The notes beneath the pieces are model-generated. The model saw nothing but the letters and a program-made list of their open reading frames with translations. It searched no databases and was not told the DNA's origin. From NCBI GenBank assembly GCA_946617655.1, contig CAMOKL010000006.1, positions 1 through 57,310 on the forward strand: 57,310 bases of DNA, read 5' to 3'. The first letter of the stretch is position 1; every line of letters begins with the position of its first letter. This DNA is from Anaeroplasma sp902783745 (GTDB lineage Bacteria; Bacillota_I; Bacilli_A; Acholeplasmatales; Anaeroplasmataceae). The position numbers and the translations under genes were made by a program. Of the stretch, positions 1-7,959 are shown one piece after another.

Positions 1-945
1 TTTAGTTCCCGCAGGTGCAATACTTTCATTGATATCCATTAATTCAACTGAACCAGTTGCAATAGTACCAATATAGTCATAATCCATTTCCTTATTTTCA
101 GTTACAGTCTTAACCATATCAGTGAAGAAAGGTCTCCAGTTGATTCTTGATGCAACTAAATAAGTCTTAGGTGCAGATGCACTATTGTTACCATTGTAGA
201 ATACGTTTGGAACGTTCTTTGATTCACAAACACCAGGAGCTCCCTGAGAGTCAGCATGTTGTGAAATTAACTTACAGCCATCAGTTTCAATTAACTGAGT
301 TGCAGCTGCAGCTTCCTTTTCAACTGAGAACCAAGAGTTAGTATATCTAACCTTCATAGTTACAGAGTCACAAACAGACTTAGCTCCTAAATAGAATGAA
401 GTATAACCAGATACTACTTCAGCATAGTTATATGCACCAACATATCCCATTACTGCTTCATCAGCTTGAATATCACCATTTTTAATCATTTCGTTCATCT
501 TTAAACCAGCAACGATACCAGCTAAATAACGACCTTCATAGATTGATGCGAATGCATTGTGGTAGTTAGCTAACTTTTCAGTGTGAGCCTTAGTACCAGT
601 TGCATGGAAGAATTGAATTGAATCATATTCCTTTGCAGCCTTAACCATACCACTTTCATGTCCAAAAGAGTCAGCGAAGATTGCCTTGCATCCGTCTGCA
701 GCTAATTCAACTGCAACATCATATTCAGCACCTTCATCAACTTGAGTCTTGAATACTGCTTCAACACCCATTTCTTTACAAACATCCTTTGCAGCTTCAA
801 TGAAGTTCTTATCATAAGTTGAAGTTTCATCATGTAAGCAAATAAAGCCAACCTTTACAGATTCAGAGCTTCCACAAGAAGTAACTGCAAGCATACCAAA
901 TCCGCATGCTACTGCAGCTAAGCCAGTTAAAATTTTCTTTTTCAT
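1..945 (-). CDS. BMP-family (PnrA-like) substrate-binding lipoprotein, 3' end cut by the window
   Basis: This is the substrate-binding subunit of an ABC importer of the basic membrane protein family, whose characterised members bind purine nucleosides. The first 315 codons are present and the C-terminus runs off the window. The N-terminus is a lipoprotein signal peptide: Lys residues, a hydrophobic stretch and a lipobox AVTSCG with the Cys near residue 24. BMP-like stretches follow, including GRYLAGIVAGL and YVGAYNYAEVVSGYTSF. The start is supported by AAGGAGAA upstream of ATG. The permease and ATPase genes would be expected beyond the left edge. The ligand cannot be read from the sequence. 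Confidence 0.88.
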   Translation of the reverse strand, partial: MKKKILTGLAAVACGFGMLAVTSCGSSESVKVGFICLHDETSTYDKNFIEAAKDVCKEMGVEAVFKTQVDEGAEYDVAVELAADGCKAIFADSFGHESGMVKAAKEYDSIQFFHATGTKAHTEKLANYHNAFASIYEGRYLAGIVAGLKMNEMIKNGDIQADEAVMGYVGAYNYAEVVSGYTSFYLGAKSVCDSVTMKVRYTNSWFSVEKEAAAATQLIETDGCKLISQHADSQGAPGVCESKNVPNVFYNGNNSASAPKTYLVASRINWRPFFTDMVKTVTENKEMDYDYIGTIATGSVELMDINESIAPAGTK

Positions 946-1015
946 ATATTCTCCTTCATAAACTAAAATAAACAAAACTGTCAATTTTATTTTTTGAATA
1001 AAAATTGATACTAAT

Positions 1016-1044
1016 ATTATATTCTAACTTGAATTCTTTTTAAA
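1016..1044 (-). promoter_or_regulatory. Promoter of the BMP lipoprotein gene
   Basis: On the minus strand TTTAAA, a 17-base spacer and TATAAT lie about 70 bases before the lipoprotein start. The -10 is perfect and the -35 matches four of six positions. No purine riboswitch fold was seen in the short leader. Confidence 0.5.
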
Positions 1045-1087
1045 TATAATTATTTGCACATTATTGATAAGTGAGTTCAAAAATATG

Positions 1088-1480
1088 TTATTTTTTAAAA
1101 TATTCATCTGACATTGATGAATAATGCTTATTAAAAGTTACTTCATTACAAAAATGCTCGCAATTATTATCCTTTAAATCATATCCCTTTTCACCAAGTC
1201 TTCCTCTTGCAAGTTCAACAATTTTTTTAGGCTTATTTCTTTTAATATTATCGATAAATGAATATATAGAAACTTCTAGATGACCACCATCTAAAAATTC
1301 TGAAACACTTACCTCTTTTACCATAACTTCATCTTTTGACGCACTTAAAACATCTCGTTTAGAGCCAAATTCAATTACTCTATCATCACCAACATAAATG
1401 CCATAATGATAGTATTTGTCTCTAATTAAAACTCTTATTATATCTCCTTCTTTAGGATCACGTACATCAAATTTCATCAT
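1088..1480 (-). CDS. LRAT-like (H-box/NCEHF) thiol acyltransferase-fold protein
   Basis: A short protein of about 130 residues resembling the lecithin:retinol acyltransferase family, an NlpC/P60 relative that makes acyl-thioester intermediates. Visible marks are HYGIYVGDDRVIEFG (candidate catalytic His25) and NCEHFC (nucleophile Cys107). The second His of animal LRAT/HRASLS proteins (VxHL) is replaced by Glu in VIEFG. There is no signal peptide. It is the last gene of the acyl-lipid operon and overlaps the tandem-PlsC gene end. A longer GTG-initiated frame exists, but ATG at 1480 or 1477 is better placed behind AGGTGAT. Acyl transfer or phospholipid deacylation is inferred. A cysteine amidase or peptidase role is the alternative. 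Confidence 0.75.
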   Translation of the reverse strand: MMKFDVRDPKEGDIIRVLIRDKYYHYGIYVGDDRVIEFGSKRDVLSASKDEVMVKEVSVSEFLDGGHLEVSIYSFIDNIKRNKPKKIVELARGRLGEKGYDLKDNNCEHFCNEVTFNKHYSSMSDEYFKK

Positions 1481-2714
1481 TATCACCTAGCTTAAATAAA
1501 TCATCATGAATATTTTCCATTAAAAGTTTTAAATTCTTAGAATTAAGTGTTTTACCATCATTATCAAGTACACTATATTTTTTACCTAAATATATATAAT
1601 TCTTCTTGCCTTCAATCTTAGATAAAATTGTATATATAGGTGCGGCTGCACGTGATGCAACTAAAGATGCACCTGCTTTAAATCCGCTTATATTTTCTTT
1701 ATCTATATGTCCTGATGCGAATACAACAACTAAATTACCAGCTTTAACTATATCTGCTGCTAAATCTATTGCTTCCTTATCATAAATATTTCTATCTATT
1801 CTTATACAGCCAAGCTGTCTTAGCATATAGCTTCTAAATTTATGACCATCAAAAACAACTTCTGCAGTAAGAATATAAACTCTTCTTCTTGGGAATATTT
1901 TATACATCATTAAAGGATCTTTAAATGATTGGTGGTTCATTACAACAACTCCACCACCCTTAACATGTCTTAATTCTTTATTTCCTCTAAATTTTAAATG
2001 AAAGAATAAAGATATGGTTTTTGCAATAAATCTACCTAAATCCTTTAAGAAATACTTTGGATGAAATTTATGTCCATATTTATCTAAGATAATATTTTCA
2101 TGACATAATTTCTCTAAGTCTTGCATTTTATCTGTTACTATTTTATTTAATTCAATTAATTCTTCTTTTGTTGGATTAACTGAACTACAATAATCTCTTA
2201 AATTAATTTCTTTACCTATAACAATATGAGTACGCTTAAATATACCATAATCCCCATTCATATATATTGGTGTTATAGGAGTATTACTTCTTAACGCAAT
2301 AAGTAAATATGTTGGATGGAAATACATAAGCTTTTTCTTTTGTACTTCAACCCTACCCTCAGGATAAACTATAAGCATTTTCTTTTTTTCTAAAAGTTCA
2401 CATGATTTATTAATAAAAGAAAAATCATAATTTCTTCTATCAACCTTAATACCACCCATTACCTTAGTAAAAAATGATACAAAGAATCCATGTTGGAATA
2501 CAAGCTCACTCATTAAACAAAATATTCTTCTAAAATGAAATAAGAATATTGTAACCATATAATCAATTAATGATGTATGGTTTGATACAATAAATGCCTT
2601 ACCACGCTTAAATCTATTACTAGATTTCTTATCTTCATAATATACTCTTTTCTTAAAGAATATTAATTGTGCTGGAAAAGCCATTATGTATCCTAAAATA
2701 AATAGGATTATCAT
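1467..2714 (-). CDS. Tandem-domain PlsC-like lysophospholipid acyltransferase
   Basis: A 415-residue protein with two consecutive LPLAT/PlsC acyltransferase domains, where the usual bacterial PlsC has one (about 200-250 residues). Domain 1 has a hydrophobic N-terminus, NHTSLID (His46, Asp51, the HX4D motif) and YPEGR (117-121). Domain 2 has NHQSFKD (His261, Asp266), but FASG in place of FPEG near residue 332. PlsC enzymes acylate lysophosphatidic acid or other lysolipids at the membrane from acyl-ACP or acyl-CoA. It starts within the ATGA overlap with the ligase gene and probably shares its transcript. Two active sites or one catalytic plus one acceptor-binding domain are both possible. Confidence 0.88.
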   Translation of the reverse strand: MIILFILGYIMAFPAQLIFFKKRVYYEDKKSSNRFKRGKAFIVSNHTSLIDYMVTIFLFHFRRIFCLMSELVFQHGFFVSFFTKVMGGIKVDRRNYDFSFINKSCELLEKKKMLIVYPEGRVEVQKKKLMYFHPTYLLIALRSNTPITPIYMNGDYGIFKRTHIVIGKEINLRDYCSSVNPTKEELIELNKIVTDKMQDLEKLCHENIILDKYGHKFHPKYFLKDLGRFIAKTISLFFHLKFRGNKELRHVKGGGVVVMNHQSFKDPLMMYKIFPRRRVYILTAEVVFDGHKFRSYMLRQLGCIRIDRNIYDKEAIDLAADIVKAGNLVVVFASGHIDKENISGFKAGASLVASRAAAPIYTILSKIEGKKNYIYLGKKYSVLDNDGKTLNSKNLKLLMENIHDDLFKLGDNDEI

Positions 2715-4627
2715 TTTCTTAATGTCTCCTCTAAAACTTTAGCAATATCTATAGGCTTATGCATTGAATCATTTTCAAAAGGTATAGAAACATTATATTC
2801 ATCATTAATACTAGCTATTAAAGAGAAATAATCTAGTGATGTACCACCTAAATCAAAGAAGAAATCTGATTCATCATTAATAGTATCTAATTCTATACCT
2901 AAATTCTTAGATATTAATTCTTTTATTCTATTTAATATAACACTATTAACCTTGATATCTTCTTGATGAGTTTTAATTATTTCCTCAAAAGAATATAACA
3001 TAACCTCATTTGAATTAAGCTTTCTTTTTAAATATTCTCTTGATACCTTTATTGCAGTTTTTGCCATTATTTCATCATATGTAAAATAAACATTAGAAAC
3101 TCTAAATGAAATATTAAGCTTATTGTTAATATTATTAATTTTATTATAAATATCTTCTATTACACTATTTGGTAAATAATTATCAATAGATACAATAAGT
3201 GAAAGCTTACCATCATATGAAATTACAGATATAGCCTTCGCTTTATCAATCACAAATTCCTTTTCTATAACATCAGGATTAATATTTTCACCATTTTCTA
3301 ATATTATTAAATCATCTAATCTACCATCAATATAATATCTATTATCTTTATCAGTATGACAGATATCTTTAGTATTAAACCATTCTTCACACTCAATTAT
3401 TTTACCATTAACCATTATCTTATGAGATATTGAATCACCTTTTACATATAAAGTATTATTTTCTATCTTATATGTAATAGATTTAAATGGTTTACCAATA
3501 GAATTCTTAATTCTATCATAAGAATCTCCAAGTTCAACAGATGTAATACCAATTTCAGTCATACCATATCCATTATATAAAGGATAACCTATAGAATTAA
3601 ATAATCTTAAAGTTTCATCATTTATATATGCACCACCAGAAATCATAAATTGTACTGACTTACCAAAAAGTTTATCAGTTACTTGATGCATAATCTTTTT
3701 TGATTTATCTATACCATAATTAGGGAAGATATGTTGTAGCTTAAGACATAGCTTTTGACCCTTATGGAATTTATTGATAGTCTTTTCATCCATCTTCTTA
3801 AGTTCATTCTTTAATCCCTTTTCTACCATATTCCAGAATAAAGGTACTGCAAAAATATGAGTAACCTCATGTCTTCTTATAGTATATAGGATTGTATCTT
3901 TAGAATAATCATTTAAAAATACAATTGTACGTCCAAAGTATGAAAACCAAAAGAATGTCGCAACAAGTCCAAATATATGATAAAGTGGTAAGAATGCAAG
4001 CTGTTTTAAAGAATTCTTATAATGCTTTTTAACTTGCTTATTCTCTTTTAAAACATCCTTACAGTTAAGTATTTGTGCTGAAAGTTCAGCTCCTGTAAAA
4101 AATACTATTTTTTCATTCATTGATGTTGCAGATGTTGATAAGGCAATCTCATCTGATGGATTAAACTTATAATCACTTGCACATTCTAAATCTAATTCCT
4201 TAATGTCAATAAAAGTATATCCATCATATATTTTATTATCACCAATAATATATTTAATATTTAGGGTATTAAGTAAATTTGAAACAAGCTTTTCTGGATG
4301 TCTTAAATTAACTAAATAAGGCTTATTTCCACTCATTATTATCGCAAACATTGAGATAATAAACTCTTTCTTATTATCCATAGCTAAACCAATATATTGA
4401 TCTTTTAAATCGCTATATTTTTGGTTAATAGAATAAGCCATATTAATTATTGAATTATATACCTCACCAAATGTATGCTTATAAATTTTATAACCATCAT
4501 TATCCTCAGAAAAAATCCAATCCTTATTTAAAAACATTCCGTTAATAATATCTATAAATCTTTTATTTGATGATTCTAAATAATTAACTCTTTCATTTAC
4601 TATTTTATCAACATTAACCTTAGGCAT
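2711..4627 (-). CDS. AMP-forming acyl ligase fused to a C-terminal carrier (ACP) domain
   Basis: An ANL-superfamily ligase of 638 residues that should activate a carboxylic acid as acyl-AMP and load it on its own carrier domain. Motifs: a degenerate phosphate-binding loop TSATSMNEK (the usual Gly residues are replaced), NGYGMTE, GRLDDLIILENGE, and AKTAIK with a likely catalytic Lys. The final 80 residues form a carrier domain with FDLGGTSLD, Ser597 being the predicted phosphopantetheine site. The start at 4627 is chosen over 4645 because AAGGAG lies six to seven bases before it. The PPTase gene overlaps its start by 8 bases. A fatty acid is the likely substrate given the PlsC and Fak neighbours, but this is inference. 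Confidence 0.88.
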   Translation of the reverse strand: MPKVNVDKIVNERVNYLESSNKRFIDIINGMFLNKDWIFSEDNDGYKIYKHTFGEVYNSIINMAYSINQKYSDLKDQYIGLAMDNKKEFIISMFAIIMSGNKPYLVNLRHPEKLVSNLLNTLNIKYIIGDNKIYDGYTFIDIKELDLECASDYKFNPSDEIALSTSATSMNEKIVFFTGAELSAQILNCKDVLKENKQVKKHYKNSLKQLAFLPLYHIFGLVATFFWFSYFGRTIVFLNDYSKDTILYTIRRHEVTHIFAVPLFWNMVEKGLKNELKKMDEKTINKFHKGQKLCLKLQHIFPNYGIDKSKKIMHQVTDKLFGKSVQFMISGGAYINDETLRLFNSIGYPLYNGYGMTEIGITSVELGDSYDRIKNSIGKPFKSITYKIENNTLYVKGDSISHKIMVNGKIIECEEWFNTKDICHTDKDNRYYIDGRLDDLIILENGENINPDVIEKEFVIDKAKAISVISYDGKLSLIVSIDNYLPNSVIEDIYNKINNINNKLNISFRVSNVYFTYDEIMAKTAIKVSREYLKRKLNSNEVMLYSFEEIIKTHQEDIKVNSVILNRIKELISKNLGIELDTINDESDFFFDLGGTSLDYFSLIASINDEYNVSIPFENDSMHKPIDIAKVLEETLRK

Positions 4628-5192
4628 TTTTAATCTCCTTATCATTTAAATAAAGCACTACATTATAATTCTTTTTATAAATTGTAATATAAGTTTTATC
4701 TATCTTATACCAAAAATAATCATTTAATTCTTTTTTGGTATTTAAGCTTTCTTTTGTAATACCAGTACCTAAATATTTAGAATAAGCTTCTTCTATTGTC
4801 CATTTTAATACTGGATCAATATCCTCATCATATTCTATATTAGATAAATATTTAGATAAATTATCATATCTTTTACCATATACCTCTTCTTCTATATCAA
4901 TACCATTTGATACATTAGAAATACTAAATCCATAGTATTTCTTTGAATCAGATGTAGATATATATAAATTATCTAATTTGGGTATTCCATTTATATATTT
5001 AAAAGAATTAGTATCATAGCCTAATTCTTTTATTTTTTTTAATAATCTATTATATTTTGTAAGTTTGATATTTCTTTTGTTTATGTCTTTATATTTATTA
5101 ATATTAGATAATAAAGAATCGGGTAAGCTTATATCATTATCTAATGAATCATTACTATATACATAAGCATATATTATATTATCTTTTAGCAT
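4620..5192 (-). CDS. Sfp-type 4'-phosphopantetheinyl transferase
   Basis: A 190-residue member of the Sfp/AcpT superfamily, which moves phosphopantetheine from CoA to the Ser of a carrier domain. The Mg-binding GIDIE (Asp99, Glu101) and the WTIEEAYSKYLG motif (Glu134/135, Lys139) are present. The N-terminal half is short compared with Sfp (about 224 residues). The gene overlaps the kinase gene before it (7 bases) and the ligase-carrier gene after it (8 bases), so its most obvious target is Ser597 of that protein. A housekeeping role on other carriers is also possible. Confidence 0.88.
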   Translation of the reverse strand: MLKDNIIYAYVYSNDSLDNDISLPDSLLSNINKYKDINKRNIKLTKYNRLLKKIKELGYDTNSFKYINGIPKLDNLYISTSDSKKYYGFSISNVSNGIDIEEEVYGKRYDNLSKYLSNIEYDEDIDPVLKWTIEEAYSKYLGTGITKESLNTKKELNDYFWYKIDKTYITIYKKNYNVVLYLNDKEIKNA

Positions 5193-6826
5193 ACACCAAT
5201 CATTAATACATATTTTTGATCTTTAGTATCTATAACAACACCATCCGCACCAAATTCATCAGATATTTTATCTAAGATATCATATGGGTCAATATCTAAT
5301 GATTTTCCTGTAAACATAGATACTTGTGATAAATCATCAGTAACTAATGAAATAGATTTTAAAACAAGATCTATCAAATCCTTTGATGCAGCAATTATCT
5401 TACCCTTATTAATTGCGATAAAATCACCATTTAAGACATTTACTGAATTAATATTAGAATCCTTAGATGCCTTTGTGAAAAGGATTGCGTTTGTAGCATC
5501 CATACCTTCATTTAAAAGCTTTGATACTCTAGCTGCATCTAGTGTATCATAATCTTCAAGCATTAATGATTCTAATGCGAAATATCCTTCAACCATATTT
5601 GTTGTTTTGATTATTTCAATATTTTTATCAATTAAAGTCTTTGCTTGTTCAATCGCAAGTACTACATTTTTATCATTTGATAAAACAAAATATTTGCTAG
5701 CATTTATAGAATTAATTGCGTTAATAAAATCATTAGTTGATGTTTCATTCATCATTAAAGTTTTATCAGCATGGATATTCTTTAAAATTTCATCCTCTTC
5801 TTCTGATTCTATAGTAGATATTATTGCAAATTTCTTATTTGGTTTAATTGTCATAACCTCATTATGCTGAATATTCATATTTTCACTCTTTATAGTTATG
5901 AATTCACCATATTCTTGTGCTTTATTAAATACAACACCAGGTGTCTTTGTATGAACATGTACTTTAACAATTAAATCATCTTGTATTGCAACAATAGAAT
6001 CACCTAATGTATTTAAGAATTTAATAAATTCATCTAAATTAAATTCTTTATTTTTTAATTTAGGCTGAAGTTGTAATATAAATTCAGTACAATAACCATA
6101 AGTTAATATAGTATTTTCATCAAATAAATTTGTAGTATCTATCTTATTTTCTTTAAAATTATTAGCTTTTACTAATGACTTTTTAGAAACCTCACCATTA
6201 TATCTTTTTATAACTTCATCATCAAGATATTTCTTCATACCTTCATAAATATATATTAATCCAGCTCCACCTGAATCAACAACTCCTGCTTCCTTTAATA
6301 CATGAAGTAGGTTTGGAGTATTATCTAGGGCAATTTTCATTTGGAATAATAGTTTCATAATTAATGAATTGATTGATGTATTTGCATCAATATCATTTTT
6401 AATCATTCTTACTCCTTCTCTTGCAACAGTAAGAATAGTACCTTCTGCAGGATTAATTACTGCCTTATATGCAGTTTTATATCCCATTTCTATTGCGTTG
6501 CATAAATCTAAGGCAGAAGCTTCATTAAATGATTTTAAATATAATGCTTGTCCTTTAAATAATTGAGATAAAATTACACCTGAATTACCTCTAGCATTCA
6601 ATAGCATTCCTTTTGACAATGACTGCATAAATTCACCAAGGTTATCTGTATCCTTTGATTGCATAAGTCCACCCTCAAGTGTGTTAAGCATATTTGTACC
6701 TGTATCTCCATCAGGTACTGGGAATACGTTTAATTCATTAACCTCTGATTCATGCTGACTTAAATTATTTGCGCCAGAAACTAACATTTCTTTAAAATTT
6801 TTACCATTAATTTTCAAAATATTCAT
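5186..6826 (-). CDS. DAK2-domain fatty acid kinase, FakA-like (operon copy)
   Basis: FakA phosphorylates fatty acids bound to a FakB protein, giving acyl-phosphate for phospholipid synthesis. The 546 residues are full length: an N-terminal DhaL/DAK2 kinase domain with NVFPVPDGDTGTNM, a glycine-rich GARGNSGVILSQ and DSGGAG, a middle domain and a DegV-like C-terminal domain. The middle domain keeps YGYCTEF (Cys246) and VHVHT (His290, His292), matching the Cys/His-x-His set described for Staphylococcus FakA. It is first in the acyl-lipid operon and divergent from a DegV/FakB gene. A second FakA-like gene lies at 45533-47143. Confidence 0.88.
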   Translation of the reverse strand: MNILKINGKNFKEMLVSGANNLSQHESEVNELNVFPVPDGDTGTNMLNTLEGGLMQSKDTDNLGEFMQSLSKGMLLNARGNSGVILSQLFKGQALYLKSFNEASALDLCNAIEMGYKTAYKAVINPAEGTILTVAREGVRMIKNDIDANTSINSLIMKLLFQMKIALDNTPNLLHVLKEAGVVDSGGAGLIYIYEGMKKYLDDEVIKRYNGEVSKKSLVKANNFKENKIDTTNLFDENTILTYGYCTEFILQLQPKLKNKEFNLDEFIKFLNTLGDSIVAIQDDLIVKVHVHTKTPGVVFNKAQEYGEFITIKSENMNIQHNEVMTIKPNKKFAIISTIESEEEDEILKNIHADKTLMMNETSTNDFINAINSINASKYFVLSNDKNVVLAIEQAKTLIDKNIEIIKTTNMVEGYFALESLMLEDYDTLDAARVSKLLNEGMDATNAILFTKASKDSNINSVNVLNGDFIAINKGKIIAASKDLIDLVLKSISLVTDDLSQVSMFTGKSLDIDPYDILDKISDEFGADGVVIDTKDQKYVLMIGVC

Positions 6827-6854
6827 ACTATAAACTCCTAAAAAATCAGTAGAA

Positions 6855-6883
6855 ATTATACCAAAATTTATATACTTTGTAAA
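6855..6883 (-). promoter_or_regulatory. Promoter of the acyl-lipid operon
   Basis: Minus strand: TTTACA, a 17-base spacer ending in TGG, and TATAAT (5 of 6 and 6 of 6 matches, with an extended -10). It lies about 30 bases before the FakA-like start and is back to back with the fakB-like promoter. Confidence 0.7.
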
Positions 6884-6897
6884 TAAAGAGGGTATCT

Positions 6898-6920
6898 TTA
6901 AGTCTTTTAATGTAGACTAA
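6898..6920. promoter_or_regulatory. Candidate operator between two divergent lipid promoters
   Basis: An imperfect inverted repeat, AGTCT (6901-6905) and AGACT (6914-6918), sits midway between the two divergent promoters and covers the -35 of the rightward one. It does not match the FapR operator consensus as I know it. Function is inferred from position only. Confidence 0.3.
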
Positions 6921-6941
6921 TTTCAAAAAAAATGATAAAAT
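6913..6941 (+). promoter_or_regulatory. Promoter of the DegV/FakB-like gene
   Basis: Plus strand: TAGACT, a 17-base spacer and TAAAAT. Each box differs from consensus at one or two positions. It is followed by AAGGAGAT and the ATG at 6980. Confidence 0.5.
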
Positions 6942-6979
6942 GCTTGTGTATTATTTTTTAAATTAAGGAGATATAAATT

Positions 6980-7912
6980 ATGAACAAGTTTGCAATTTAT
7001 GCTGATGCGTGCTGTGATTTATCACAAGAAATTAGAGATAAATACGACATCATCTATGTAAAAGGACATGTAACTTTCCCTGACGGTAGTCAAAAGGAAG
7101 GTGTTTGTAGCTGGGATGGTTTCGATAAGGATGCATTCTATAAGGATTTACGTAAGAATCCAAATGGTTATTCTACCGCACCTGCATCACCTGAAGAATA
7201 CAAGGAAGCTTTTGAGGTTGCATTAAAGAATGGTCAAGATATTCTTGCAATTTCTATTTCTACTGCATTATCTGGTACATATAACTTCATGAACCAAGCT
7301 AAGGCTGAATTAGAAAAAGAATATCCTGATAGAAAAATTCTTATTGTAGATTCATTAAGATTCTCAACTGGATTTGGTCTAATTTGTGTTAAGGCTTCAT
7401 TATTAAGAAGCGAAGGAATGTCAATTGATGAAGTTTATGGCTATGTTGAAGCTAATAAATATAATTATCATCAATGTGGATTCTTAGATGATTTATCATT
7501 CGTTGCTGCAAAGGGTAGAATTTCTAAAGCAAAGGCTTTTATGGGCCAACTAGTTGGTATTAAGCCATTTGGTGAATTCGACAAGAACGGTCTTACTACT
7601 GTTTTAGGACAAGTTAAGGGTGATAAGGCTGCAATCAAAGGATTTATTGAATACATTAAAGCAACAATCGAAAATCCTGAAGAACAAATCATCTTCGTTG
7701 CAACAACAAATCGTATGAAACAAGCTTTAGCATTTAAAGAAGCAATTGAAGCTGAAATTAAACCAAAGGAAGTTGTTATCGCAGAAGTATATATTCAAGA
7801 TGCTGTAAATGTAGGACCTGGTTTAATGTGTGCTTACTATTATGGTAAGAGAATCACTGATGATTTAGCATACGAAAGAAATCTAGTTCAAGAAATCATA
7901 AAGAAGTTATAA
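6980..7912 (+). CDS. DegV-family fatty acid-binding protein (FakB-like)
   Basis: A cytoplasmic DegV-fold protein of 310 residues. In the Fak system FakB presents a fatty acid to FakA and carries off the acyl-phosphate. Family marks are STAPASPEEY near residue 72, ISISTALSGTYN, and KGRIS near residue 180. The TH-x-GPG motif near the C-terminus reads VNVGPG, so the conserved His is Asn, which leaves ligand chemistry uncertain. Codon use is closer to the ribosomal protein genes than to its neighbours, hinting at high expression. It is divergent from the FakA-like operon, which supports a functional pair. Another DegV ligand is possible. Confidence 0.82.
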   Translation: MNKFAIYADACCDLSQEIRDKYDIIYVKGHVTFPDGSQKEGVCSWDGFDKDAFYKDLRKNPNGYSTAPASPEEYKEAFEVALKNGQDILAISISTALSGTYNFMNQAKAELEKEYPDRKILIVDSLRFSTGFGLICVKASLLRSEGMSIDEVYGYVEANKYNYHQCGFLDDLSFVAAKGRISKAKAFMGQLVGIKPFGEFDKNGLTTVLGQVKGDKAAIKGFIEYIKATIENPEEQIIFVATTNRMKQALAFKEAIEAEIKPKEVVIAEVYIQDAVNVGPGLMCAYYYGKRITDDLAYERNLVQEIIKKL

Positions 7913-7917
7913 TATAT

Positions 7918-7952
7918 AAAATGCCTAAGTTAATTAGGCATTTTATTTTTTT
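7918..7952 (+). terminator. Intrinsic terminator after the DegV gene
   Basis: ATGCCTAA / TTAGGCAT stem with a 5-base loop, followed by TTTTATTTTTTT. Flanking A and T runs may let it serve the convergent hydrolase gene too. Confidence 0.85.
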
Positions 7953-7959
7953 ATAAATA

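Noticed and set aside
946..1015. Purine riboswitch before the BMP lipoprotein gene
   Set aside because: The leader is too short and lacks the three-way junction elements.
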